From CPC320 sp002684375 (GTDB taxonomy: Bacteria > Pseudomonadota > Alphaproteobacteria > Rhodobacterales > Rhodobacteraceae), in the NCBI GenBank assembly GCA_965662545.1, contig CBFIHZ010000010.1, positions 37,139 to 101,138 on the forward strand: DNA of 64,000 nucleotides, written 5' to 3'. The notes beneath the pieces are model-generated. The model was not told where the DNA came from and did no database searches. It worked only from the letters and a program-made list of their open reading frames with translations. This document shows, piece by piece, positions 42,554-51,633 of this stretch. Within the stretch, counting starts at the first letter, position 1, and every line of letters starts with the position of its first letter. Position numbers and translations under genes: made by a program.

Positions 42554-43648
42554 ATGTTTAATGTTAAAACTCTTACTACAGGGGCAGCGGCTCTTGCGAT
42601 GATAGCCTCGGCTGCTACGGCCGAAACCGTCATTCGTATTCAGTCTGTGCTAGGAAATTCGACTGACGAAGTACGCATGGTTGAGAGCTTTGCAGCAGAT
42701 GTTGCAGATCTCACAGGCGGCTCTGTGAAAATCGAAGTTTTGCCGGCAGGTGCTGTTGTTGGCCCGCGCGACATCATTGATGCGGTTGACGCTGGCCTTG
42801 TAGAGGGCGGCTTTGCTTGGACCCACTACTGGGGTGGTAAGCACCCGGCGGCGAACCTGTTTGGTGCTCCGATTGCGGGCGCCGGTGTTGGTCTAGATGC
42901 CTTGGCATTTCTGTCTTGGTTTCAATACGGTGGTGGTAAAGAACTCTACGACCGTCTTTGGGACGAGATGGGTGTTAACGTAAAAGGCTTTATGCTACAG
43001 CCAGTTGGCCCAGAGGCATTGGGATGGTTCCCAGAGCCAATCGCTTCTATGGATGATTTCCGTAAACTACGCTTCCGCGCACCTCCAGGCATGGTTGGTG
43101 CTGCGTATAATGACATTGGCGTTGCCGCTGTTGCTATGGGGGGTGGTGACATTCTTCCTGCGCTTGAAAAAGGTGCGATCGATGCGGCTGAATGGTGCTG
43201 CCCAAAGCCGGATTCAGTGTTTGGTTTCCAAAAGGTACTTAAGCACTACTACCTTCAGGGTTTGCACCAGGTTGTTGTGAATGCCGACCTCTACATCAAT
43301 GGCGATGTATACGCAGGTTTAACAGCAACGGAACAGAAAGCCATAGAAGTTGCAGCAAACGCTTCTTTGTCCAAGTCGATGTCTTACCGTATCTATGAAA
43401 ACGGCAAAGCGCTGAAGGATTTGACCGAGAACCACGGTGTTATCTTGGAAGATACCCCTGCAGACTACTTCACAGAATACATGGCAGCGGCGAAAAAGCT
43501 TCTTCAAGCAGCGTCCGACGACAATGAGTTCTTTGCAGAAGTATGGCAGTCACAAAAAGACTTTGCTGACATCGCAGTTCCATTCTGGGCCGGTGCGCAG
43601 GCGTCAAACGCGAGCTTGGGTAAAGCCCACGCTGACACTTTGAAGTAA
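42554..43648 (+). CDS. dctP: TRAP transporter solute-binding protein (DctP/TakP type)
   Basis: A 364-residue periplasmic protein with a Sec signal (MFNVKTLTTGAAALAMIASAATA-E). The family fold is clear: FRKLRFRAPPGMVGAAYNDI, then EKGAIDAAEWCCPKPD, the segment that cradles the ligand carboxylate. The ATG at 42554 has GGGAGG 7 bases upstream; the frame extends 5' but without signal-peptide character. It partners the fused permease 143 bases downstream. By eye it uses more AT-ending codons than the genes around it, which may hint at transfer. Confidence 0.93.
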   Translation: MFNVKTLTTGAAALAMIASAATAETVIRIQSVLGNSTDEVRMVESFAADVADLTGGSVKIEVLPAGAVVGPRDIIDAVDAGLVEGGFAWTHYWGGKHPAANLFGAPIAGAGVGLDALAFLSWFQYGGGKELYDRLWDEMGVNVKGFMLQPVGPEALGWFPEPIASMDDFRKLRFRAPPGMVGAAYNDIGVAAVAMGGGDILPALEKGAIDAAEWCCPKPDSVFGFQKVLKHYYLQGLHQVVVNADLYINGDVYAGLTATEQKAIEVAANASLSKSMSYRIYENGKALKDLTENHGVILEDTPADYFTEYMAAAKKLLQAASDDNEFFAEVWQSQKDFADIAVPFWAGAQASNASLGKAHADTLK

Positions 43649-43667
43649 TGTTCTGATGACAATGTGC

Positions 43668-43685
43668 GGGGCCCTTCGGGGCCCC
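43668..43685 (+). terminator. GC-rich hairpin with TTCG loop after dctP
   Basis: GGGGCCC / GGGCCCC form a 7-bp stem closed by a TTCG tetraloop, 19 bases after the dctP stop. It is followed by a loosely T-rich stretch. In TRAP operons such stems usually dampen read-through, giving far more binding protein than permease. Confidence 0.75.
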
Positions 43686-43791
43686 AAGCATCTGTTTGTT
43701 TATTATCTATTTTTGGCAAGAGCATTAGGCTTTTTCCTAAGAAAGAAAGCTCCCTTTCATATGGGGATATTACAGGAAGGGAGAACGGGGC

Positions 43792-46254
43792 ATGGCTGAA
43801 GAGGTTGTACCCGGCGACTTGGAAATCGCGGACGAATTGATCGCCGAGCGGCGGACAGAAAAACCGGGGGAAACACCCGAAGATATGACGCCTTGGCAAC
43901 GCCCGATCACTGGGTGGATTGATTTGATCAATGACTGGGCAGGTAAAATCTTGTGTCTTTTGATGGTTCCTTTGATCGGCGTCGTGGTGATCGAAGTGTT
44001 TTCCCGAAACGCCTTTGGTATCATGGCAGGGTATGGTTGGGATGATACCGCCCGCGCCTTGGGTCTTGGACCGACGATGTTTGCCTACGACATCAGCCGG
44101 ATGATTGCAGGCGTTTTGTTTATGGGGGCTGCTGGCTATGGCCTGATGCGCGGCGTGCACATCCGCGCAGACTTTTTGTATCGCAGCTGGTCCAACAAAA
44201 CACAGGCAACGGTTGATGCGGCGCTCTACATGGCGTTTTTCATACCTTCTATGCTGTTTTTTACGATCATTGCTGTCCAGTATTGGGAAATTGCCTACAG
44301 GACAGGCGAGACCGCTTTTGATAGCCCGTGGGAGCCGCTATTGTGGCCTGCGCGGTTGGCAATGCCGATTGGCGGCTTGTTGCTTTTGCTGCAAGGTTTT
44401 CCAGAGCTTTTCCGCGCCTTTCATAAAATGGGCAAAGAGCGTGAACGCTATTTCGTCAGGGTGCTGCCCGTGTATTTTATCGCCTTACTTTGGGTGGTCA
44501 TGGCCGTGTTTTATCCGGGTGTGACGCCGGGTGGTGAATGGTTTAATGACATCATGTCAGCACGTCCGAACCTGTCCAAACCCACGATTGGTTTGATTAT
44601 GCTGGCCGCAATGATCTTTGTGATTTTTATCGGCTTTCCAATTTCGTTCACCTTGATATTTTTGGCCTTTGTGTTCGGTATTTGGGGATCCAACTTCAAA
44701 CTCACAACGCTTTTGATGACGCTGAACACCAATTCGACAATGCTGAACGACCAACTCATGGCGGTGCCTCTTTTTATCCTGATGGGTATCGTCATGGAGG
44801 CAGCGGGCCTTATGGAACGTTTATTCTCGTCTATCCAGATGATCATGTCCCGTGTGCGTGGTGCACTTTATATAGCCGTATTAATCGTCGCCACCATTTT
44901 TGCGGCAGCCACGGGTATCGTGGGAGCCTCTGTGACGTTGTTGGGTATTATGGCAGGGGCAACAATGAACCGCTCGGGCTATAATGTTCAACTTGCTGCC
45001 GGTACGATCACAGCGGGTGGTACGCTGGGTATTTTGATCCCACCATCGATCATGTTGATCGTGATGGGCCCCGTCTTGGAAGTGTCTACTCTGGATCTGT
45101 TCCGCGGGGCGTTTATCCCAGGGGCGCTTCTTGCAACATTGTACCTTGTCTACACTTTGGGACGGTGTTGGTTGAACCCAGAGCTTGGACCTGTTCTATC
45201 AGATGAAGACCAACCGAAAACGTCTGATTTCTATGGTGCCGAAGTTGCTCTCATAGCTCTGGGGGTCCTTACCATTTGCCGGGTCTTCGGTCTTGGTATT
45301 GGCGGAAACTTTGGCGGCGTTTTGCCATTTGGCGGATTGATCGTGATGGGGGGTGTTTTGCTGTTGGCCTATCGCTCCTATCGCAATTTAACGGCTTTGC
45401 GCGTTGCTGTTCCTCTTGCAATTTTGTTCCATGGATACATGGTCGTGGCGAATTGGGCGGGGGGCTTTCCAATTGTTTCGGTGGTTTTGTTTGCCTTTAT
45501 GATCCTGTTGGGGGTCTTGGCCATGCCCATTTACCGGAGCGATGCAGAGAGCCGTTTTGAATTCTCAAATCTTTGGGATGAATTCTTTGCCGGCCTCATG
45601 CCGCCCACAATTTTGATCTCATTTGCTTTGGGGTCCATTCTATTGGGTTTTGCTACACCGGCGGAAGCTGCGGCAATGGGCGCATTTGGCTCGATCCTTT
45701 TGTCTATTGGGTATCGCAAATTTACGATGTCTGGATTCTTTGAAAGCTTGATCAAAGCCTTGGAAATTACCGTATTGATCATGTTCCTTGTGGCTGCCTC
45801 AAACTTTTTTGGAGCGGAATTCTCAAATCTTGGTACCCCCAAGATGATGACAGAGATGCTTTTAGGGCTGGATATGTCACCCTATTTGATCCTGTTAATG
45901 GTGATGGCGCTAATCTTTGTTCTTGGCTGGCCGCTAGAATGGGTGCCGATCGTGTTAATCGTTGTGCCGGTACTTCTGCCAACTGTTGTGGCTTTGGATA
46001 TCCATGGCTTGAACCGGTACGACCTCATGGTTTGGTTCGGCATTCTTGTTGCGGTGAATCTGCAAACGGCGTGGTTGTCACCACCTGTGGCCTTGTCGGC
46101 GTACTTCCTGAAGGGTGTTGTGCCGGACTGGGATCTTAAAGATATCTACTTGGGTATGATGCAGTTCATGTTGATCCAGCTTATCGGATTAACATTAATC
46201 TTCATCTTCCCACAGATTGTTCTTTGGATGCCAAACCAAGTCTTTGGCCAATAG
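43792..46254 (+). CDS. dctQM: Fused TRAP permease, small plus large subunits (DctQM), with an inserted membrane region
   Basis: An 820-residue membrane protein. Residues about 40-215 are the four-helix DctQ part (LICLLM-like KILCLLMVPLIGVVVIEVFS; RGVHIRADFLY). Residues about 255-820 are the DctM part (FIGFPISFTLIFLAFVFGIW, AGTITAGGTLGILIPPSIML, LGWPLEWVPIVLIVVPVLLP). Between about residues 465 and 600 there is an extra hydrophobic region of some 130 residues, absent from ordinary DctM. AGGAAGGGAGAA precedes the ATG. It forms a Na+-driven importer with the DctP encoded upstream, probably for an organic acid or sulfonate. Confidence 0.92.
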   Translation: MAEEVVPGDLEIADELIAERRTEKPGETPEDMTPWQRPITGWIDLINDWAGKILCLLMVPLIGVVVIEVFSRNAFGIMAGYGWDDTARALGLGPTMFAYDISRMIAGVLFMGAAGYGLMRGVHIRADFLYRSWSNKTQATVDAALYMAFFIPSMLFFTIIAVQYWEIAYRTGETAFDSPWEPLLWPARLAMPIGGLLLLLQGFPELFRAFHKMGKERERYFVRVLPVYFIALLWVVMAVFYPGVTPGGEWFNDIMSARPNLSKPTIGLIMLAAMIFVIFIGFPISFTLIFLAFVFGIWGSNFKLTTLLMTLNTNSTMLNDQLMAVPLFILMGIVMEAAGLMERLFSSIQMIMSRVRGALYIAVLIVATIFAAATGIVGASVTLLGIMAGATMNRSGYNVQLAAGTITAGGTLGILIPPSIMLIVMGPVLEVSTLDLFRGAFIPGALLATLYLVYTLGRCWLNPELGPVLSDEDQPKTSDFYGAEVALIALGVLTICRVFGLGIGGNFGGVLPFGGLIVMGGVLLLAYRSYRNLTALRVAVPLAILFHGYMVVANWAGGFPIVSVVLFAFMILLGVLAMPIYRSDAESRFEFSNLWDEFFAGLMPPTILISFALGSILLGFATPAEAAAMGAFGSILLSIGYRKFTMSGFFESLIKALEITVLIMFLVAASNFFGAEFSNLGTPKMMTEMLLGLDMSPYLILLMVMALIFVLGWPLEWVPIVLIVVPVLLPTVVALDIHGLNRYDLMVWFGILVAVNLQTAWLSPPVALSAYFLKGVVPDWDLKDIYLGMMQFMLIQLIGLTLIFIFPQIVLWMPNQVFGQ

Positions 46255-46282
46255 CAAGGCATTATGATCTGGATCCATAGCT

Positions 46283-46311
46283 TTGGTTGGTTTGCCAAGC
46301 AAGCCGACCAA
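46283..46311 (+). terminator. 13-bp hairpin after dctQM
   Basis: TTGGTTGGTTTGC at 46283-46295 pairs with GCAAGCCGACCAA at 46299-46311 across a 3-base loop; eleven pairs are Watson-Crick and two are G-T wobbles. It is 28 bases after the permease stop. No T tract follows directly. Confidence 0.5.
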
Positions 46312-46934
46312 AGCGCCGTTTGGCTTGGGGGGTCTTTTGGTCGCTATCTAGCTGGTGATGCGGTCATTGTTGTGCAGTCACAGCCATGGCGCATTTGCGG
46401 CGCTAGCGTTTGGCCTTTTGGTGCGTGTTCCCAGATGAAAACATTGGTTTGCCAGGTTTTGGAGAATGTACAATAGACGCTGTTCGACAGTGGCAATCAA
46501 AACACTTCTCTGAAATTTTCGTCTTTTGAAGACGTAGATGATCAGTACACCTCATCAAACAGGCCGTGATCAATCAAGCTGTTTCACTCAACAGCTTTTA
46601 ATCAAATTTAGTAAATCGCAACTCCTAGCCAGTGGATTGAACTCGAACCAGATATAGTAATCGGTTTAAGCTTATTATTTTTGTCAGTAAAAGACAGGTG
46701 GGTGTGGACGACAATGGCCTCCTGTGTGGCTGTTAAATAGTTCGACCCGAGATTGGGATTTGTCAATCTTTGGTGAAGAAAATTTGGCTTTAAAAGTGGG
46801 CTTGCGGGTTGCTTCTGACCAGCCGTTAGACCGTTTGATTCAGCAGTTGCAGGTGTAGATTGGGCTCTGTCACCGTCATGTCACCGTCAATGCCAGGCCG
46901 CTTTCGCCGATGACATTTAAGTCCATTGGCAGCC
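46312..46934. other. Gene-free stretch between the TRAP permease and the duplicated promoter
   Basis: Short broken frames only; none has a convincing start or family match. It may be the junction of the rearrangement that placed the TRAP genes here, but no transposase motif was recognised. Confidence 0.5.
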
Positions 46935-47069
46935 TTGAAATCGTGGGGGGATGAATTTTCTTCAGTCTGCGGATTCTTCCCATTGCCAGAATCGTCTTTT
47001 TGAGGTTATACGCATTCATCTGCTAATAAATGGGAAAAATAATCTCATTAAATAATAAATGGGGGATTT
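46935..47069. repeat. Copy B of the iclR/GMC promoter segment
   Basis: This repeats 42010-42140 at about 80 % identity by eye, including an identical 25-base block (46975-46999) and the TAATAAATGGGGGA box. It carries about ten codons of the 5' end of iclR on the minus strand, but the ATG is mutated (CAT replaced by CTG on the plus strand), so no regulator can start here. It now serves as the promoter of the intact GMC gene. Confidence 0.85.
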
Positions 47070-48674
47070 TTGGACTTTGATTATATCATAATTGGCGCTG
47101 GATCTGCTGGATGTGCGGTCGCGAACCGTCTGAGCGAAAACGGCCGCTATCGGGTGGCGGTACTTGAAGCGGGGGGACGCGACAGCAACCCTTGGATTCA
47201 TGTCCCTGTTGGATATTTCAAAACAATGGGCAACCCAAAAACCGACTGGCGCTACGTTGCGCAGAAAGATCCCGGTCTGAATGGCCGTGCAATCCCATGG
47301 CCACGGGGCAGGGTGCTTGGCGGGTCAAGTTCGATCAATGGGCTTTTGTATGTGCGTGGACAACCCCTTGATTTCAATCATTGGCAGCAGCTGGGCAACG
47401 CCGGGTGGGGCTGGGATGATGTGCTGCCATATTTCAAACGCTCCGAAACCTGGAAAGGCGAAACCTCAGACCCTGACATGCGCGGTGACGATGGCCCATT
47501 GGCGGTCTCTCCGACAGGGTTAAAGCGGGACATTGTCGATAAATGGATTTCAGCGGCGGTAGCAGCGGGGTACCGCGAAACTGCAGATTATAACGGCGCT
47601 GACCAAGAGGGCGTTGGCTATTTCCAACTGACGTTGAACAAGGGCAAGAGATGCAGCTCGGCTGTGGCGTATCTCAATCCGGCCCGAGGGCGTGCAAACC
47701 TGACGATCTTTACGCATATGCAGGTGGAAAAACTGGTCATCGAAAACGGCCGTGTCACGGGTGTCAATGCCAAGCACAAAGGCCAGCCGGTGCATCTGAA
47801 CGCGGCGCGGGAAGTCATCTTATCGGCGGGTGCCATCGGATCGCCGCAGATATTAATGTTGTCGGGGATCGGGGATTCGGGCGAGCTTGGTGAGGTTGGT
47901 ATTACGTCACAAAAGCATCTGCCAGGCGTGGGAAAAAATCTGCAAGACCATTTGCAGGCCCGTCCCATCTTTAAAACAGATCTGTCGACAATCAATATCG
48001 AAACCAACAATTATTTTAAACAGGCGATGATTGGTTTGCAGTATTTGCTGCGCCAAACCGGGCCAATGACCATGGCCGCCAGTCTTGGCACCGGGTTTTT
48101 AAAAACTGATGATCGGCTGGAAACACCCGATATTCAATTTCATATCCAACCCTTCAGCGCAGATAATGCGATTGAGGGCCCGCATGCATTTTCGGCCTTT
48201 ACCGCGTCGGTGTTGCAACTGCGCCCTGAAAGTGTGGGACATCTGAAATTGGTTTCTGCTAACGCCGATGATCATCCTGAGATTCACCCGAACTATCTGG
48301 CCACGGAAACGGACCAGAACACCATCGTCAAGGGTATCCAGATTGCGCGCAAGATAGCGCAATTTGAACCGCTGAAGGCGCATGTCACCGAAGAGTATCA
48401 ACCCGGTCACGAGGTGGGGATGGATGATTATGATGCGACTTTAAACTGGGCACGCAACACGGCGGTTACAATCTACCACCCCACGGGAACCTGTAAAATG
48501 GGCAGTGATCCTATGGCTGTGGTCGATCATCGCCTGCGGGTGCACGGTCTGCAAGGCCTGCGGGTGGCGGATGCGTCTATCATGCCGGTGATCACCTCTG
48601 GCAATACCAATGCGCCGTCGATAATGATCGGCGAGAAAGTCTCAGACATGATTTTAGAGGATGCAGTGTTATAA
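47070..48674 (+). CDS. GMC-family FAD-dependent oxidoreductase (choline/alcohol dehydrogenase type)
   Basis: A 534-residue flavoenzyme oxidising an alcohol group. The FAD loop is residues 4-20 (DYIIIGAGSAGCAVANR), with GGSSSINGLLYVRGQPLDF near 85-105. The catalytic His470 lies in TIYHPTGTCKMGSDP and a second active-site position in TSGNTNAPSIMIGE. The start must be TTG at 47070, because no in-frame ATG precedes the FAD loop; GGGGGA lies close upstream. The stop overlaps the next gene's ATG. Substrate unknown; choline is only one possibility. Confidence 0.9.
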   Translation: MDFDYIIIGAGSAGCAVANRLSENGRYRVAVLEAGGRDSNPWIHVPVGYFKTMGNPKTDWRYVAQKDPGLNGRAIPWPRGRVLGGSSSINGLLYVRGQPLDFNHWQQLGNAGWGWDDVLPYFKRSETWKGETSDPDMRGDDGPLAVSPTGLKRDIVDKWISAAVAAGYRETADYNGADQEGVGYFQLTLNKGKRCSSAVAYLNPARGRANLTIFTHMQVEKLVIENGRVTGVNAKHKGQPVHLNAAREVILSAGAIGSPQILMLSGIGDSGELGEVGITSQKHLPGVGKNLQDHLQARPIFKTDLSTINIETNNYFKQAMIGLQYLLRQTGPMTMAASLGTGFLKTDDRLETPDIQFHIQPFSADNAIEGPHAFSAFTASVLQLRPESVGHLKLVSANADDHPEIHPNYLATETDQNTIVKGIQIARKIAQFEPLKAHVTEEYQPGHEVGMDDYDATLNWARNTAVTIYHPTGTCKMGSDPMAVVDHRLRVHGLQGLRVADASIMPVITSGNTNAPSIMIGEKVSDMILEDAVL

Positions 48675-49291
48675 TGGAATATTTTTGGGATATCGTACAG
48701 ATCGTCTTTGCCGATATCATCTTGTCGGGTGACAATGCACTGGTGATCGGCATGGCGGCGGCAGGGCTGTCTCCGGAACTGCGCAAGAAGGCCATTTTCT
48801 GGGGCATGGCGATGGCGGCAGGGCTGCGCATTTTCTTTGCCGTAATCGCCAGCTACCTGATCAGTATTCCGGGTATCTTGTTTATTGGTGGTCTGTTGTT
48901 GTCGTGGGTTTGCTGGCGGTTTTTTCTGGAAATTCGCGAGCAGCAACACGAGGATGATGAGGCGGCCGAGGGGTTGGAAGAGGATGATAATGCGGCGGGA
49001 AAGACACTTTGGAGCGCTTTGGTAACGATCACAATCGCCGATGTTTCGATGTCCATTGATAATGTCTTTGCCGTGGCTGCGATTGCCCGCGAGGACACAG
49101 GCTTGTTGGTCTTCGGATTGGCTCTGGCAATTGTATTTATGGCCTTTTTCGCTACGGTTATCATGAAAGTTATGACCAAATATCCCTGGCTGTGTTGGGC
49201 CGGACTGGTGTTTTTGATTTATCTTTCTTTCGAATTGCTAATCGATGGTTGGGCGTCTTTTGCGCCGCTTGTCGGGTTGGGAGGCATATGA
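48674..49291 (+). CDS. TerC/YjbE-family membrane protein
   Basis: A 205-residue protein with about six to seven hydrophobic segments. The twin acidic motifs of the family are present: IILSGDNALVIGMAAAGL near residue 16 and VSMSIDNVFAVAAIA near residue 125. Between them is a highly acidic loop of about 25 residues (EDDEAAEGLEEDDN). Family members export Mn2+ or help load metals onto exported proteins. The ATG overlaps the GMC stop (TAATG), so it is translated with the oxidoreductase. Confidence 0.9.
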   Translation: MEYFWDIVQIVFADIILSGDNALVIGMAAAGLSPELRKKAIFWGMAMAAGLRIFFAVIASYLISIPGILFIGGLLLSWVCWRFFLEIREQQHEDDEAAEGLEEDDNAAGKTLWSALVTITIADVSMSIDNVFAVAAIAREDTGLLVFGLALAIVFMAFFATVIMKVMTKYPWLCWAGLVFLIYLSFELLIDGWASFAPLVGLGGI

Positions 49292-49325
49292 CGCTGCCCG
49301 AGTTCCTGCTTGTTGGGGTCTCAGG

Positions 49326-49445
49326 GATATCTATCCGGAAGTGGTGCAACTCATGGTGATCCAATTTGCCGGGGTGTATCTGACCTTCAACTTTCCACAG
49401 ACTGCCATGTGGCTCTCTGTCGATACCTATGGGGTAACACACTAA
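49326..49445 (+). pseudogene. 3' stump of a second TRAP large-permease gene
   Basis: The frame DIYPEVVQLMVIQFAGVYLT followed by FNFPQTAMWL aligns with the C-terminus of the intact DctM (DIYLGMMQFMLIQLIGLTLI, IFPQIVLWMP), ending at a TAA. About 40 codons survive; nothing of the upstream gene remains because the TerC gene ends 34 bases before. The residues differ enough from the intact copy that it came from a different TRAP system, most likely one that belonged to the following hps operon. Confidence 0.8.
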
Positions 49446-49565
49446 ACTTTGGGATCGTTTGGCGATGGCGCTTTTGCCACCCTCACCGGTCCTTTGAATG
49501 CAAATGACGTGACGGGGGCACGATGCGTGCGCCGATCCGATAAAGACTGTGAATAGGAGACTAAA

Positions 49566-50873
49566 ATGCCGCTGCAATACCTTAAAAAAGCACCGAAGAC
49601 CTCAAAGAGCGACGCAAGTGATGTGAACGAGATTGTTCAAAATATCCTGGATGAGATTGAGCAGGGCGGCGATGAGGCGGCGTTGAAATATGCGCGTAAG
49701 TTTGACAATTACGACGGCAATATCGAGCTTACAAAGTCAGAAATTGAGGCGGCATGTGCGCTCGTTCCTGAACGGCTCAAGGCCGATATTCGCTTTGCGC
49801 ACGACAACGTCAAACGCTTTGCACAAGCTCAGAAAGCCACTCTGGCCGATATAGAATATGAGGTAATTCCGGGTTTGATTGCCGGCCAGAAAAGTATCCC
49901 TGTTCGGGCGGCAGGCTGCTATGTCCCCGGGGGCCGCTATTCGCATATTGCCTCGGCGATTATGACCGTCACAACTGCAAAAGTGGCAGGCTGTAAAAAC
50001 ATCGTCGCCTGTTCGCCGCCACGGCCCGAAGTGGGGATTGCCCCGGCGATTGTCTATGCGGCGCATATCGCCGGTGCAGACCGAATTTTGGCGCTCGGTG
50101 GGGTGCAGGGGATTGCCGCGATGACGTTTGGTCTGTTTGGCTTGCCGAAAGCGGATATTCTTGTTGGTCCCGGCAATCAGTTCGTGGCCGAGGCCAAGCG
50201 GATCCTGTTTGGCCGAGTGGGCATTGATATGGTGGCTGGTCCCACCGACAGTCTGGTTCTGGCGGATGCCACGGCCGACCCTTTGGTGGTGGCAACTGAC
50301 CTGGTTGGACAAGCCGAACACGGCTACAACTCACCGGTGTGGCTTGTCACAGACGATCGTTCCTTGGCCGAGAACGTCATCGGGCTTATGGACGGCTTGA
50401 TTGCTGATCTGCCCGAGTTGAACCGGCAAAATGCCGAGGCCGCATGGCGCGATTATGGCGAGGTTATTCTGTGCGAAAACCGCGCGGAAATGGTGGCAAC
50501 CTCGGATGACTATGCCCCTGAACATTTGACAGTGCAGGCTTTGGATTTGCCGTGGTGGCTCGATCAATTGCAATGCTACGGTTCGTTGTTTCTGGGCGAG
50601 GAAACCACCGTGGCCTTTGGCGACAAGGCATCGGGCACGAACCACGTGCTGCCTACCTCGAGCGCAGCCAATTACACGGGTGGCTTGTCGGTACATAAGT
50701 ATATGAAGATTGTGACATGGCAAAAATCAACCCGAGAGGCGTCAAAATCCGTGGCCGAAGTCACCGCCCGGATTTCGCGGCTCGAAGGGATGGAAGCCCA
50801 TGCGCGCTCGGCAGATATTCGTTTACACAAGTATTTTCCCGACGAAGAGTTTGATCTGACAGCGCAAGGGTGA
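49566..50873 (+). CDS. hpsN: HisD-like dehydrogenase, probable sulfopropanediol 3-dehydrogenase
   Basis: A 435-residue member of the histidinol dehydrogenase family. Likely zinc ligands are Gln249, His252 (GQAEHGYNS), Asp353 (FGDKASGTNH) and His412 (EGMEAHARS), with the general-base pair Glu319-His320 (YAPEHLTVQ). In DHPS degradation HpsN oxidises (R)-2,3-dihydroxypropane-1-sulfonate to (R)-sulfolactate using NAD+. I choose HpsN over HisD because it is followed by an SDR and an MDR dehydrogenase in the hpsN-O-P order, and no his genes are nearby. AGGAGA precedes the ATG. Confidence 0.82.
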   Translation: MPLQYLKKAPKTSKSDASDVNEIVQNILDEIEQGGDEAALKYARKFDNYDGNIELTKSEIEAACALVPERLKADIRFAHDNVKRFAQAQKATLADIEYEVIPGLIAGQKSIPVRAAGCYVPGGRYSHIASAIMTVTTAKVAGCKNIVACSPPRPEVGIAPAIVYAAHIAGADRILALGGVQGIAAMTFGLFGLPKADILVGPGNQFVAEAKRILFGRVGIDMVAGPTDSLVLADATADPLVVATDLVGQAEHGYNSPVWLVTDDRSLAENVIGLMDGLIADLPELNRQNAEAAWRDYGEVILCENRAEMVATSDDYAPEHLTVQALDLPWWLDQLQCYGSLFLGEETTVAFGDKASGTNHVLPTSSAANYTGGLSVHKYMKIVTWQKSTREASKSVAEVTARISRLEGMEAHARSADIRLHKYFPDEEFDLTAQG

Positions 50874-50877
50874 TGTC

Positions 50878-51633
50878 GTGATAAATAGCTTGTTTGATCT
50901 AAGCGGAAAGACCGCCTGTGTGACCGGTGCCAGCGCCGGACTTGGTGAATATGCAGCGCGGTTTCTGGTCCAATCTGGCGTGGCTGTTGTCGGGGTGGCG
51001 CGGCGCGGCGACCGGCTGCAGCAGTGGCAGCAAGCCAGTGGAGGGCGCACTGCGGCGGTGGTGGCTGATCTGTCTGATACCGCCACCGTGCCGGAGGTGG
51101 CCCGTCAGGTGTGCGCGGCTTTCGGTCCACCTGATATCTTGATCAATGCGGCCGGGATCAACACCCGCCAATCCGCCGGTGAGGTGACGCCGCAAGGCTG
51201 GGCGGTCACGCTGGATCTCAATCTGACGGCGCCGTTTTTTTTGGCACAGAGCTTTGCCGGAGCGATGCAAGACAAAGGCTGGGGGCGGATCATCAACTTT
51301 GCCTCATTACAGACGTTTCGAGCCTTTCCCGGCGGTATTGCCTACGGTGCCAGCAAGGCTGGGGTGGCGCAAATGACCCGGGCTATGGCTGAGGCGTGGT
51401 CGCCCTTTGGTATTAACGCGAATGCCATTGCGCCAGGGTTTTTCAAGACTGAATTGACGGCTGCGGTGTTCGACGATTCTGAACGCTCGGCCCGCAACGC
51501 GGCACAGACCTGTATCGGTCGAAACGGCGATGTCGAAGATTTGGCTGGCCCACTCCAATTTCTTTGTTCAGACGCCTCTGCCTATGTCACTGGGCAAATA
51601 CTATCTGTTGATGGGGGATACACAGCAAAATGA
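50878..51633 (+). CDS. hpsO: Short-chain dehydrogenase, HpsO-like
   Basis: A 251-residue classical SDR. Nucleotide motif TGASAGLG (16-23), NAAG (90-93), and catalytic Ser143, Tyr156 and Lys160 (YGASK) are all present. In the DHPS pathway HpsO and HpsP interconvert the S and R forms of the diol through the ketone, feeding HpsN. The assignment rests on gene order. A GTG start lies 4 bases after hpsN; the stop overlaps hpsP by 4 bases. Confidence 0.75.
   Translation: MINSLFDLSGKTACVTGASAGLGEYAARFLVQSGVAVVGVARRGDRLQQWQQASGGRTAAVVADLSDTATVPEVARQVCAAFGPPDILINAAGINTRQSAGEVTPQGWAVTLDLNLTAPFFLAQSFAGAMQDKGWGRIINFASLQTFRAFPGGIAYGASKAGVAQMTRAMAEAWSPFGINANAIAPGFFKTELTAAVFDDSERSARNAAQTCIGRNGDVEDLAGPLQFLCSDASAYVTGQILSVDGGYTAK

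Noticed and set aside
46264..46476. 70-residue frame after dctQM
   Set aside because: It overlaps a hairpin, has no ribosome-binding site and no recognisable domain.
49566..50873. Histidinol dehydrogenase of histidine synthesis
   Set aside because: No his genes adjoin, and the following SDR and MDR genes fit the DHPS order better.
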